DNA from: Phyto melanocephala
Lineage: Eukaryota; Arthropoda; Insecta; Diptera; Rhinophoridae
Assembly (NCBI GenBank): GCA_941918925.1
Contig: OW799237.1
Coordinates: 91,857,015 to 91,921,014, forward strand
DNA: 64,000 bases
Direction of reading: 5' to 3'
Each line of letters starts with the position of its first letter. Positions within the stretch are counted from its first letter, which is position 1. This document shows positions 44,201-59,200 of the stretch, one piece after another. The position numbers and the translations under genes are program-made. A model generated the notes under the pieces. It was not told the origin of the DNA and did no database searches. It worked only from the letters and a program-made list of their open reading frames with translations.

Positions 44201-47200
44201 ATCTTATATTTTGTTACTTTTTAATGTATCTAAAGCTATGAAAGCCGTTGTTCTGTGTAATGACTTCATCGAATTAAGGAATCTAAGGTCATATTATTGT
44301 AAGTAGTTGCTGCGATGGCAATAAATATAATAAACATTGTACGTTCAGTGTATGTACATATGTTTGTAGTTATAATTTAATTTGAAAAAATAAATAAAAA
44401 TTTAAAAATACTCTTTTATTTCATTATTTTTATATTTAAAATATCATTGTGCTATTGTGACATTCATATACAAGTACATACGAGGGTTGCCATTCATATT
44501 TCGCAATTAGAGACAACAAATAACTATTTATCATCGAAAATGGGTTTATGGCTTTACAAAATATTTTTTATAAAGATCTATTTACTTTTGCAAACGCGTG
44601 AACCAATTTTCGAAGCACTTTTTCCATTTCGATTGAGGTACCCCCATGCATGTATTTAAAGGCATCAAGTGTCAAAAATCCTTGACTTCGCAATTTATTT
44701 TATATGGGAATAAAAAGAAGTCATTGACTGCCAAGTCAGGACTATACGACAGATAACTCATTTAAACTTTGAGTGCTCAAAGAGTGAGTCCCTTGTCTGA
44801 GTCGATATGTGTGAGTTGGCATTGTCATCGTAGAGAATGAACCGTTTTTGGCGGTCCAACACCGTTCTAAGTTGCACTAATGATATGATTAAGTCAGCTC
44901 CAATTTTTTTCAAAAAAACAAGGGACTATTTGCTTAGAAATGCTTCGAGCCCGAATGACTTGTGTAGTGTTTTTTCTCGTGTTTGAAGAATCATACAGTC
45001 GACTGCTCGTTACCTGTCACAATGTCATACACATACATACACAGCACCGCAATCGTATTTTTTGCGGCCAATTGAAACGAGTCTTTTTTGAGCGATTATC
45101 AAATTATGTGGTATCTAACGCGAACAAATATTTTTTACAGCCTAACTTTAATGCTATATTGAATGTATGCTGGCCCCACTAGAATTAAAAGTTGACTTAA
45201 TCTCACGATAAGTTACATGACAATCTTGCAGTATTATTACCAATATTTTTGGGAACAACAAACGATTTTTTTTTTTATTTTTTTTTTTATTTATTTATTT
45301 ATTTATGTATTGGTATTCCTATACAACAAAACTTTGAGTCTTATAATTATAGTACAGGAAAAACAATTTGATTTAGTTTTAAATAGGTCATACAATAAAA
45401 AATTATAACATTAAATACAAACAATTATAAATATAATAAAAAGGGAAAGGAGCAAAACAATAACAAATATAAATACATCTAAAAACGTTTTAAAAAAAGA
45501 GTTTGGACGACCTTCACGATCAAACTACGACTAAGATTTAATTCAGTTAACCACTAATAAACACTGGTCCTTGATGGTGCTTCTTTGCTAGAATCGCATT
45601 GAGTTCAACGACGCAGTGTTGTTGATGTATTCTATGTCGTAAATTGTAAAAATAATTCACAATTTAATTCCGTCTTTTGGGCGACTTGAGTTTTGCAAGT
45701 TAAGCCTATAGTACAAGAAATGTTAAAAGCCACATGAAAATGTGGGTCTGACGTCACTAAAATGTTAAGCACTTTGGTTACATTTTTTTAAATATTCATA
45801 ATGAGTGCATATGGTAGGATTTTTATATTACACGAAATGTATTTTAGTCCAAAAGCAGAACACATTTATGCTTTATGATGACGTCATAATTAAGTCACAG
45901 CCACATGCGCATGTGGCTTTTCACATTTCGTGTACTAAAGGCTTTACTGAAAACAAACCAAAAAGCGTTCGTACGTCAAAACGTTCTGAGTACGTATGTT
46001 GCTAAAAAACACATAGACGACAGCAGGCTGTCGACTGCAATATATCAAAAATAAAATACACGCGTTTATGTATATACATTATTTTGAAGCCATCACAGCA
46101 GAACGACTGCACGGCTACATTTTAGGCTAATTTCTATTTTTGTAAGCTGCAATAAGCAGATTCTGTGATGTCAATATAACAAAAAAATTTTAAATTTATA
46201 TGAGATAAAAAATACCTATTTTTATTTACAAGTAAAAGTTATATATCCATTAAATTAATATTTATATTGAAAATAACAAGGTTTTAAAACATAAATTTAT
46301 TTGTCTTAAAATTTGTAATTGGTATAAGTATTCTTACAACAAGCGATTTTATTTAAAAAAAAAAAAACTAAATACTTTAAGTGACACCACTGAAATGTAC
46401 ATTTACAGTCGAACTTCCTTGTAGTGAACTTCTATAGAATGAAGTTCTCCCTATTATAAACTAAAATCAAGAACACATATTTTTCGTCCCCGTTTCAATG
46501 TATTTAGATCTCCGTATAATGAATTTCCATACAGTGAATCTTTCTTTACTATAAACAAAATTTTGGAAACAAAAATATATTTTACGTGTGTTTTTGTCTC
46601 CATAAAATTAACTATTTTTAGCAGCTTTATTTTACACTAAAGAAAATAAGTAATATTTTTGGGATTCCCAAAATATGAAAATAAAAACAAAAAAGTTTAT
46701 AATTTGCCTTTTAACATCAGTTGACCGAGTTCAGTGAACGAAAATGACGCACCGGAGTAGTATTTCTCTTTTTAAAAAAGGTATTAGTAATTAATAAAGT
46801 TGAAAAAGGGGCATCAAAGAAAAAAAATATATAATCCGTCCTATGAAGATATTCTAAGCAGTGTTTTAAAAAGTCGTGGATTACAGCAGATTATATCAGA
46901 TGACGACGAAGAGAAACTGGGTGGTGAAGTAAGGGAAAATATTGATAAAACGTCACCTACATTAGAACACGTTTCCTCTTCACTTGATGTACTACGAACT
47001 TTTTCGGAGATGGACAAATGTATTTAAATGTTTTAATGTAATTGAAGCTTTTACTTACAAAGAAAAATGGAAAAATGTAGTTCAAACAAAAATTCCAGAT
47101 TGTTTTAAATAAATAAAAATAAACAAAAAAATATTTCTGTATAATGAAGTTTCTATATAGTGAAATAATTGTCTGTCCCCGTGAAGATTCACTATAGGGA

Positions 47201-50200
47201 AGTTCGACTGTATTAAATAAACAGCTGTTCGTCAATTTCAATTGTTCATTAATTATTGGTTTGTGTTATTTTTTTTAATTTAATTCATATATTTCAGGTA
47301 AAAATATGGACATGAATGAAGTTCTTATAGAAGAAATACGGAGCCGCGAATGTTTGTATGACCTAGGCCACAACGATTACAAAAATTTGAAGAAAAAGTA
47401 ATACGAATGGAGGGATGTTGCAGCTATTTTACAGTCAAACGGTGAGATTAACTTTATTTATTTATAGTAATTTCGACTATATGTAAGTAACAGCTGTTTA
47501 AAATGTTGCTGTCGCCTTCAGTATAGATAAGTAGCTGACTACAAGGCAGCGACTGCAGCGAACTACCGTTGTAGTCGTGTAGCCTGCTGTCGTCTATGTG
47601 TTTAATGCTTGTTATCAAAAATTTTTGAATTTACTATAGGAATTTCAGTTGCCAGATTGCAGCACTGGTGTTGCCCAATCCTAAAATATAAAAGACAACC
47701 CTCATGCATATATCGTGTAACTGCAATATTAAATTGTTTATCAAATGCAGCACTGTGTTTCAATTAACGTAGGATCACTACAGATGACACCTTATTTCAA
47801 AATTTTATTGTAGGTACTACATACGTCGAAATGTAGCCAACAAAAGGTTTTAATATCAACCACTCTAATTAACATAAATTAATTAATCAAGATTCTAAGA
47901 AACCTTAATTTATTACTAAATAAAATTTCCTTCATTTTAAGTAAGAAGTTTAATAATAACGTTGTTAAAAAAAACAATCTACACATTCATGTTATTTTTA
48001 ATAAGACTGTGATACATTTTTAATGTTTTTTTTTTTAAATGCTATAAAAAATCAATAAAAAAATAACAATATGTATCTAAAAATATAAAAAAAAATTATT
48101 GACCTTGTAAGGGGACAACATAAGCATTGAATGTAAAAAAGAGGTAAAGGGGTGTGTACAAATTGCTACTTACGTCATAATGAAAGTTTAAATTAAAGTT
48201 TTATCACTAGCAACACACACACACGTTCAGATACTAAAACAACACAAATATCAAAAAAAAAAAAAACAATTAAGTTAAACAACAACAAAAATCAAAATAA
48301 TGTAATAAACATTAATTTTTAATCAATTTACGCAGAAATCAGCGTTGAAGATTTAATTAATGATACGAAATTGTTTCTTAAAAACAGAGAATATTGATTT
48401 ATTTTATTTAAAATTGATTTTACGTTAGAGAATGTGACATACAAAAAATATTTTCTTCAAATAAATTTTAGATGTGAGATAAGCTTGAGCAACGAGGCAC
48501 CACAGTTGCATATAAACGGAGAGGTAAACAAACAGAAATAATCATTTTATGAAAATTTTCACAACATTTACCAAATCGAACAGATGTGTCAAAAATTCGA
48601 CACTGTTATACTTTTCAAACACACACGATTAATTTGATAGAAAGGAGGACAAAATCTGATAATGAATCACGGCTAATGGGATCGTATTTGTGGGCATAGA
48701 AAATATTAACCATAGTTCATCTAAACAACCTGTTACCTGTTATTAGACTTTAAATCACTGAAAGTCTGGATTCAAAAATTGTTTCACTTTGAAATCTGTA
48801 ACAACTTTAGTGAAGGAAAACGTCTTTAACACATTTGCTAGCCCCGACTTTTAGGTCACGAAAAATTACCTTTGATCTTTAAAAAAAAACTTTCAACTGC
48901 GACCTTGCTGAACCAAGTATCTATGTACACCTGTCCAGAAAATGGCAATGAAGCAAGTATAAATTGTACATTTTTATAGATTTTCTTGATTTTCACGATC
49001 TCTTATTTTCGGCTCCAGATGAGTCAGTGATCTCAAGTTTAAAATTTTTATTAAAATTAAGCCAGTTTGAAAACAGTAATGTCAAAAACAGCAATTTTTT
49101 TGAGATGATTTAACCCATACATATGTATATTCTACGTATGTATTAGGTTGATCGATTTGATTTTACAACCGGTTTAAAACCCGGTTTTTTATTGTTTCAG
49201 CTTGCGGTTTTTTTTAAATGTCGAATACACTGGTTTTTTAACCCACAAAAGCCGGTTTTTTTCAAATATATGTTCATATATGTATCTTTGTAATTAATCG
49301 TATCCTATATTATATTTATTTGTAAAAATTTCGAAACTAAAAAATTAAAAATGTCGACACAGAAAAGAAAATAATAAAAAATGTACGAAAACATCTATCT
49401 ATATATAAAAGTGCAACTCTGTGTGTGTGTGTGTGTTAGCTATAGACTCCGAAACTGTAAAACCGATCGGACTCAAACTTTGGCAAGTTGTTGTACACAT
49501 ACCAGGGAGTGTTATGGGTAGAAAAAAGTGGGCGGGGTCACGCCCATAAAAATTAGTTATCAGTTTTAGCTACTTGCACTTGACCGATTTCTCTGAAACT
49601 TTGCACACATATCGAGCTGTCATGACTAAATAATTTCGTGATAATTAAAGTGGGCGGGGCCACGCCCCTAAAAAATTTTTAATTTTGAGGTACTTGCACT
49701 GGACCGATTTTTTTGAAACGTTGCACACTTACTAAGCTGTCATAACCATATAATTTCGTGATTATAAAAGTGGGCGGCGCCACGCCCATAAAAAAAGTTA
49801 TAATTTTGACGTTCTTGCACCAGAACGATTTTCCTAAAACTTTGCACACATATCGAGCTGTCATGACTAAATAATTTCGTCATTAGAAAAGTGGGCAGTG
49901 CCACGCCCATAAAAAAAAGGTATCATTTTGAGGTACTTGCACTGGACCGATTCTTCTGAAACTTTGCACACATATTGAGCTGTTATGACTTTACAATTTC
50001 GTGATTAGAAAAGTGGGCAATGCCACGCCCATAAATAAATTATAATTTTTAGGTTTTTGCACTTGATATTCAATTAAAATTCAGAATGCATTTCGATTCA
50101 TTAAGGGGCGTAGCAACGCGCGCCGGGTTTGGCTAGTTTAAAATAAAATATGTTAGTGCATAAAATTTTTGAAACCGCATATTATTATCTTAATTTAAAA

Positions 50201-53200
50201 GGCATATCGATGCCTTACTTCCTCAACCTCGTATCTTAAAAAATACTACTATTCAGGAGAGAAAAAAACGGTTCATCTTTTTATACTTCGGCGTTTGGTT
50301 GAAAGTTTAAATGCAATTAATTAATTAATTAATTTAGGAATTATATTTTATCAATTCCAACCGTTTACCGTTTTTTTTTATCAATTTTGAAAAAAGCAAC
50401 CGGTTTTTATCATTTGCTTAATTTCGAACTATGAGAAAACCGGTTTTTGGAAAAAAATCTAATAATCGATCACCCTAGTATTCATGTTACTTTTTTCTGT
50501 ATTAAAGAGAATAGACTTTTTTCAAGAAGTAGTTTTTCACAATATTAAAAAACATTACAATATTCTACATATACATATGGGGATGTAACCGTTCTATGTA
50601 CAAACAAAAAAATGGAAATTTACTTCAAATTTTGTGTCACATATTATTTATAGAAATATTTATGAATGGGCAAAAAAAATCTTTAAAAAAAATAATATAT
50701 TTTTCTTAACAAATAATACAAAGGTACGAAGGTCAAGAAATAATATAAAGTTCTGTGATATGATCAACATATTAATAATACGAAGGATGTTTTATAATTA
50801 CGAAAAATAATATTGAAATGAATTGTAAGTATTGACATAAAATATTTTAGATAAATCTGACAGCAGCTTAAATGTTTGTATATAAATAAATAAACTTAAG
50901 AACATTATAATTCAAAAGTGGAAATTCACTTCATTACAAAGAAGTAATCAGGGGTGTTATAGAAACCAATGTTGTTAGAATTGATTTTGAAAACGACAAG
51001 TAAAAATGCTTAAAAGTTATTATGGTTTTATGCTGGAACTAGAATTAATGAAGCCAATGTTACCAGTTTTGATATTGGACATAAACCAAGCAGCAAACAG
51101 CTGTGAGTTTTAATTTGTGCGCTTTTATTTTTATTTTTTGCAGCCAGATGATATTTTATGAAAATGTGAATAAATTTATTTATTTAAATAAAAATAATAT
51201 AATAATAAAAAGAAAACACAGAAATAGGACACAAAATAATATATTTATGGAATTTATGCAAAAAAGATCCGGGTTTAGCAAAAGGCTTTTCTTTGGATTT
51301 TGTGAGTGTTTAAAGATAATTTTAGATAAAGACGATAAGAGGAAAATATAAATAAAGAAAAAGCTTGACAAAGTTATTGAAATAGAAAAAGAAAACTCTA
51401 GCAGACTTAGACGTATTTATAAGGCAATTCAAAAAGGAAATGAGTCTACTAGGAATGCAGTCACTCCATTGGGTTGTTGCAATCTCTTAAAATTTTTCTC
51501 ATTACCTTTTCTAAGCGTACTACATACTTTTAATAACAAAAATGCTATAACTGCTGATGCTATTTTATTGTATTTTTAAAAAATTTAAATTTGATTTAAC
51601 AAAATACATATTTTTAGTTATATTTTTATGAAAACAACACAATTTTTCAAATTTTCCAAAAAATGTAAAATTAAATACATGCATTGTAAACAACTGTAAT
51701 AACAGCTGATTCGAACATTGGTTTTTTTTTACAATCGAAATTAACCAAACCAACTTGATTTTATGACACCAAATGAAGCCAAAATTGGTGAGCAAAAACG
51801 ACAATTAGCAAAAACAACATAGTTTCTATGGCATCCCTTAAAAACTAGCTCAAATAATGAGTAGATCTAAAAAGGATACAATTTTCATGAATAACGACTT
51901 TTCAAACTTCTCTCGTACTTTTTATTTTTTAATAAGCAGAACACATGCGACAAAGTCCGAACAAAAACAAAATTGCTATTAAGTAAACAAAAAAAAAATT
52001 AAAAAATTAAAAAGCAACAAAAATCACAATAAAATATAATTTGCTGACGTAGCTAATAGAAAAATGTCTTATTTAGTATATTTTTATTTGTACATGAAGG
52101 AAAAACTTTTTTTAATATGATGACAAAATATTTATCAAACGTCTGGTATATACATATGTATGAATGTACATGCATAGTATGTACATATGTGTGTAAAATA
52201 CATACATAAAATATACATATACACAGTTAAATATGTGTGTATAAACGTATGAATTTACCTTAATATTTATGCTCTTGTTTACGTTCAAAAAGAGAACAAC
52301 ACGTTATTAGATATGAGTAAAATTAATTTTCCGAACAGTTTATTTACGAGATTCAACAGGTGGCAATAAGAATGATTACTGTGTTGTTTATGTTTTGGAC
52401 CGGCGCACAGTGGGTTGAAATGGGTCGAGAGTGACGCTTAATTGAATTTTTAAAATTAAGCTTTTGTATTAATATTTGGTATCGCGGATAAAACTAGATA
52501 AAATTCTACATCACTATGTACATTTTCAAGCATCTATCTTGTCAGCTGACTCCGTAGTGAGCTGTCAAAGTTAAAAATTTTTTTGCAATTTTTTTAAAAA
52601 GCGAAAAAAGAAAAAGTTTGCATTAAACGAGTCCGTAATTTCCATACTTAACGTTAACAAAGTGTTATTTTAAGAATGGAACCTCCTTCAACTTCAGGTA
52701 TTTAAGTGTATAAAAATGATGTAGTGTTTTTGAAAATACGTGTGAAAATCATTTTGACGTTTTTAAAAAAAAGGTCTAAAATTTGCCGCGGCGGCTGGAA
52801 AATTCTATTACTTTCCATAACTCAATACTACTCAATTCTTTTTGTTTGGGTACTTAACATTAATCAATATGTTTACTGTTTTTTCTTTTTTTAATTTTAA
52901 AATAAAGAATGTATATTTATTTAGATAACAGATAAGAATAAGATCGACCCCTGTGCGCAAAATTATCGTATCTTACAAAATAAAATTTTACAGAAAACGT
53001 TTTTATTACCTTTAAATAAATAAAAACGTAAATAACACTGCCACATACGATAAAATGTACACAGTGTTATTTCCATAACTAAAGGGTCCGCCATCTAACG
53101 TTTTTTTTTTTCAACTAGTGCTTATTTCGTGAATTGTAACATTTAGCTCATGTCTGATTTGACAGATAATTAGTTTTATGCTTCCGCTGAATGAATATGG

Positions 53201-56200
53201 CTGTGTATAAGCTTGAACAACGCTGGGAAATATTGCGACATTACTTTGGCCGATTTTGCCAAAAAATTCATCTTTTCAGATGAAGCTCATTTTGATCTTG
53301 GCGGGTATGTAAACAAGCAAAACTATCGCATTTGGGGCACAGAAACCGCGCACGCATACATTGAAAAGCCGATACACCCAAAACGAGTCACTGTTTGGTG
53401 CGGATTTTGGTCCAGAGTCGTAATTGGGCCATTTTTCTTTGAAAATGAGCAAGGAGTGGCCTTAGTCAATGGCGATCGTTATCGGGCCATGTTGAACGAA
53501 TTTTTGTTCACAAAAATTGAAGAGGAGGATACTGGCAACATTTGGTTTCAACAGGACGGCGCTACGTGCCACACAACACTGCTACACTTTTTTTATAGCA
53601 TTTTCAAAAAAAAAGTTATTTGGCGGACCCTTTAACACAGTTATCGCTATATTTTATCAGCATAAAAAAGTCGATTTCTAAATAAACGTAACATACATAC
53701 GCGCACATAAAACCAACCTTTAACTAATGCCAAGTTGTAATAATGGCCCTTAAAATAATTTTATTTATCTTTCCTTTTTTAAAAACTACTGCCATTTTGA
53801 AACGGAGCTGCATTTAAGCCGTGTTCTACAATCAATTCTAAAAATAAATTTTTTTAAGAATAGAGTAACAATTTAAGAGTATCGAGTACCCAATAAAGAG
53901 CCATGCGTCAATACTTTGCCAGCACTTAAACTAAACCCAGGTAGTTGACTAAATTCACACAAATCTATACAGCACTACTCGCATCCGTGATAACATAGCC
54001 GTGGCAGGCATTTGAACGATATCACATTTCATTTATAATAATAATGTAAAAAAAAAAACTGTGTCGGAACATGAAATATTTTTGAAAACTTTAATGGTGG
54101 TATAAATATTTATTCAGTTAGATATTGATGTAGAATACAAAACACTACAATATTTAATTTTTGTCTGTCTGTCTGTCTTTCTGTCTGTCTTGTTGAATCG
54201 ATTGGCTCAAAAACTACCGAATTGAATTTGTTACTATTTATTACTGACGTACCTTGACGCTTGGGTTAACATATCATACTTAATTTTGAACAGAAAATAT
54301 ATAAATAGCAAATAAAATGGTATTTAAAATGGTACTAAAAGGTTGGTAAGAAATAAATGCATATGCGGACATGACAGAAGAAGGAATTTAAAAGGAATTA
54401 TACTACCAGCAATAAACTATTAATTTGCATTAACAACGATATTAGAATGGATCTCAAAATAAACTGGTGTTAAATAAAAAATAATTTCGTTTTTACCTTA
54501 CACACTAATGATTGCATTCGAAATCAACCCAATTTTTTGAAACAAAATTTATTAATGAATAGGTTATATCAGTACATGGAATATAAATCAAAGAAAAAGA
54601 TAATGGAAAGTAAAGAAATGCAAATTCTTAACTTTTTTAAAATTTTAAAAGAGCTGTAAACTCGTAATTAAAATTTTTAATATTAAGTAAAAGTTCAAAA
54701 AATTTAACTTCATATTTTAAAAATCTCAAAAAAAAAAATAATAATAATAATAATTTAAATGAATTATACGTTTAAATTCGTAACATTTACCCCTATTGTG
54801 TATAAGTGAAATTTTTCTTCTTATGAAATATTCACTTCCCTCGAAGTGATATTTGTCATTATGAATTTCCCGTGTAATTTTTTTAATTTTTTTGTAACTT
54901 AATTTAAATGACAAGGTTTTAAAACAGGGTATCCCACGATGGTTCAGTATCCGTAAGTCGACCTATACCTTCATATATGAAGTCTGAGTTGAAATTAGAT
55001 GAAAAGGTACGGCCTGATTGTCTATATTCGGCAACGATAGCGAAAATGACGCGCGAGCTCTTGACCCCACCAGAGCTTAAATGGGACGTAATTATACCCT
55101 TCACACAGTGAAAAAGGGTATATATAGGTTTGTCATTCCGTGTAAACTTTCTACAATTTTCATTTCCGACCCCATAAAGTATATATTTTCTGAAAGCTTA
55201 TGAATAGGGGAGTCTATTAAGCTCTGTCAGTCTGTCCGTCTGTCCGTGTGCATGTTGAAATCAACTTTTTGAAGCCCCCCGATATCGCCTGGACCCGGGT
55301 GGGGTATTAAAATATCAGAAATATTCGGGAGTAGATCGGTATTGAAAATCAGAAACATCGGTACATAAACAACTGAGGTATGAGCAAAAAACCACGACCA
55401 CCTCGATTTTTTTTTTACAAAAACCACATTACAACAACAACATACATACATACACACATGTATACTAGTTAGAGTAAACGTGGCATCGAATCCCAGCTGA
55501 GCCAAAAAAATTTTTTTAAAATGTTTTTTTTCTAATTTTTTTTATTTTTTTTTTTATTTTTTATTTTATATATTATTTATATTATATTTTTTTTAATTTT
55601 TTTTTTATTTTTTTTTGTTTAATATTTATTATTTATATTAATTATTTTTTTTTAATTTTTTTTCTTAAATTTTTTTTTAATTTTTTTTTTTTAATTTTTT
55701 TTTTTTTTAACATACATACGTAAATTTATAATTTTACAATGGGATGTTTTTATATATGTATGTACGTATTTCATATGAGATGAATGGTGATACAAACTAC
55801 TGTTATTGCATGACTACACGTTGTGAAGGGTATATAAGATTCGGCACGGCCGAATATAGCACTCTTACTTGCTTTTGTTCTCTTTATTAAACAGCTGTTC
55901 AAAATAAAGTAAACTATCAATGCACACTGGATGTAATTAAGGAAAATAAGCGTAAACATCTTTCGGAAATTTGTTTACGATTGGTATTTTAGGGGAAAGG
56001 GAATATATTTCGATTGGAAAAATATTTACAATGGAGGTGATTTAGTACATTTGTGCTATAACTTCTCTCTAGCAGTTAGCACACATATTTGTATGAGATG
56101 AACTGGAATTTTCCGTTGTTTTTTATTTAAAGTTGTTGTCGTTATTTTTTTCAGGTAAGCTGATAAATTTTACTAGAACAAGAAACATAATCTCTTCGGT

Positions 56201-59200
56201 GAACATATAATTTATGATTGTATTTTTATACCCTTCACACAGTGAAAAAGGGTATATATAGGTTTGCCATTCCGTGTGAAATTTCTACAATTTTGATTTC
56301 CGACCCCATAAAGTATATATTTTCTGAAAGCTTATGAATAGGGGAGTCGATTAAGCCCTGTCAGTCTGTCCTTCTGACCGTCTGTCCGTGTGTATGTTGA
56401 AATCAACTTTTTGAAGCCCCCCGACATCGCTTGGACTCGGGTGAGGTATTAAAATATCAGAAATATTCGGGAGTAGATCGGTATTGAAAATCAGAAACAT
56501 CGGTACATAAGCAACTGAGATATGAGCAAAAACCCACGACCACCTCGATTTTTTTTTCACAAAAACAACATTACAACAACAACATACATACATACAAACG
56601 TGTATACTGGTTAGAGAAAACGTGGCATTGAATCCCAGCTGAGCCAAAAAAAATTTTTTTTTATTTTTTTTTATATTTTTTTTTAATTTTTTTTTAATTT
56701 TTTTTTTTATTTTTTTATTTAATATATTATTTATATTTTTATTATTATTTTTTTTTTTAATTTTTTTTTTTAAACATTTTTTTTTATTTTTTTTTTTGTT
56801 TTATATTTATTATATATATTTTAATTATTTAAAAAATGTTTTTTTTTTTTAATTTTTTTTTATTTTTTTTTTTTTAAATTTTTTTTTAAATTTTTTTTTA
56901 AATTTTTTTTTTATTTTTTTTTTTTTTTTTTTTTTTAACATACATACGTGAATTTATAATTTTACAATGGGACGTTTTTATATATGTATGTTTTTATATG
57001 TATGTACGTATTTCATATGGGATGAATGGTGACACAAACCACTGTTATTGCATGACTACACGTTGTGAAGGGTATATAAGATTCGGCACGGCCGAATATA
57101 GCGCTCTTACTTGTTTTCAAGTAAAATTTTTTTTGTATAGTTTTTTTGCAGGAGTTTTAAACTAAAATAATTTAAATGGCACTTATGTTGAAGAACGTTG
57201 CATAAGCGATGATTTCCGACCAGGAAAGGAATAATTTTAATGAAATTTAATACACGTACTGTTAATATATATTAGCAATAATAAATTAATTTGAAATTTA
57301 ACTACTCTCCGTATGTCTTGAAATTTTATTTAAAAAAAAAATAAAAAAATTATCAAGAAAAACTTTTTATTTTCGAATTCGGAATCATAAAATTTGCTAT
57401 AAAAAACTTAGTAAACAATTTTTAATTGTATCAAATTATTTAGTACATAAATTGCTTAAAAAGATTTAATAACCCAGCAAAAAATTTTGCATTAGTTCAA
57501 TGTGAATAACATTTTTCATGACTTATGATTCATAAGTGCAAAAAGAAGCATGAAAAATGCCTTATTCAAATACAAAATAGTTAGCGTTTAGTAATGTGCT
57601 TCAATATATATGCAAAAATCTTAAGTAATTCATGTAAACAGACATTATTAACTCATGAAACATTGATTTCTGTTCATCTACTGTGCATGCGTTCCATGCA
57701 CTTATTGGAATTGAGTGAAATTTGTTAATGTAGTCATATAAACACATGCTCTCCACTGACACGTTAATGTTAAAACCAAGGCATATTTATTCATCAGGTA
57801 CTTCGTCAGCTGATTATAAATAAAAAACAATTTTCTCTCTTTTCTAATTTATTTCAAATGTCAAACTTCATACATAAAAAATATAAACAAAAAAATTCTC
57901 TCCGAACTGCAATTACCTGATGAATAAATATGCCTTGGTTAAAACTATGCGTGTTTTAGCTAAATTGAACCACTTCATCATGGATTAAACTCATGCAATC
58001 ACATTATTTTGCTCGTAAAGATTAACAAAAAATTGTATACCTATTTTATTCTATAACTTTTTTTACTATTTATTAGATTTTGTTCGTTTTAAATATTAAA
58101 CACTTATGATGCTTAAAAAATATTATTCTTCTATGTTCTTTTGTTTAATTTTATTTTATTTATTTGTTTAATCTCTTTTAATTGTTATATAAACAAACCG
58201 AGATAATTAGATCTTCTTAGAATTACATACATACATATATGTATAAGGATTTAGAAAATGTATACTTTATGGGGCCCTAAACAAAGATTTCGATGTGTTA
58301 TAAACAGAATTGAATGTGGATATAAAAATTTAGAGTCATCAGATCTGTTGACCTATGGGCAAACAAAATATGTGACGCGACATGATGAAAGGGACCTTAT
58401 CTTGCAACGCGTCAAAATCGAGTATTTGATAAAGGACAACAAAATTTTTTTTTTTTTTTCTGAACAAAATGGCACCAAGATCATGCAAAAATCTTAATAT
58501 TGACGAATTTACAGCATTTTGAAGTTTTTGTTTCAAAAAAGGTAGTTTCGAGATAATTGACGTTAACGTTTGACTATGATGTTGAAGGTGTTTTTTAGAA
58601 TTTTGGCTGCCCTATGAAGTGCCCATGTGTTTATTTTGATTTCGTTTGGGAATTTTACCCACCCCTGCCATTTTTGAACTAAAAGTGCTGACACCCCAAC
58701 AAGAGTGTTAAGAGTTAAAATATTGCAAGTTTTTGTTCGTTGTTACATTCAAAACTCCAACACTTTACGCTCAACGCTCTTATTTAGGTTTAGCTCAGGG
58801 TATACCTATACAAGCTGTCGGTGCCAGCCCAGCTGACTATTTGTTTTTATTGTGGAGTATGTCAAGCTACATATTTAAAAAAATGATTTCAACTTCGGAA
58901 AATGTCAAACTCCATACATAAAAAAGAGAACAAATATTGCTCTCCTTTACGCTATCACCTTATGTAATTACACCATGGTATAGCTGTTAGATGTTTAACT
59001 CTTTTATAATTGTTTCTCTCGCCGTAGTTCTGGAATGAATTTTTTTTTAAAAGCTGACACCCATTCCTTTAAAAAGTAAAAACATAAAAACTCATTTACG
59101 ACATTGTTAAATTTTTTTTTTTTTCAATTAATTATTCTTTAATAGTTTTTAAGGCACAACTATTTAAAAATATGTTAGTGGTTTTTCTTAAAATAACCAA

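Larger units (their letters stand above)
46007..47603 (+). mobile_element. PIF/Harbinger-like element with a MADF-domain relic, hosting a pogo-like insertion
   Basis: The ends AAACACATAGACGACAGCAG (left) and the inverse CTGCTGTCGTCTATGTGTTT (right) define the element. A MADF-type coding remnant lies at 47306-47441. MADF proteins are the usual second gene of PIF/Harbinger elements, which is the basis of the class call. No transposase gene was found. A pogo-like element at 46406-47210 interrupts it. Confidence 0.55.
44481..47704 (-). mobile_element. Mariner-like element broken up by later insertions
   Basis: The left end CGAGGGTTGCCATTCATATT and the right end (inverse ATGAGGGTTGTCTTTTATAT, 47704 leftwards) are similar. 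The left part holds a decayed mariner transposase on the minus strand. The region between has been filled by a MITE (45701-45946) and a PIF/Harbinger-like element (46007-47603). That the two ends belong together is inference. Confidence 0.45.
49144..50477. mobile_element. hAT-like non-autonomous element hosting a Helitron
   Basis: The left end TAGGTTGATCGATTTGATTT and the right inverse AATCGATCACCCTA match, and the subterminal regions on both sides contain repeated CCGGTTTT words. The 8 bases outside are GTATGTAT (left) and GTATTCAT (right), a plausible decayed 8-bp target duplication as for hAT elements. No transposase. The Helitron at 49394-50136 lies inside. Confidence 0.55.

Noticed and set aside
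51103..51351. 82-residue frame with Lys/Phe-rich composition
   Set aside because: Probably the tail of a decayed transposon protein; no motif allows a name, so it is not listed as a gene.
58258..58497. 79-residue open frame [13 protein letters not shown]...
   Set aside because: No recognised domain, no splice context, and its start resembles TATACTTTATGGGG from the dispersed repeat family.
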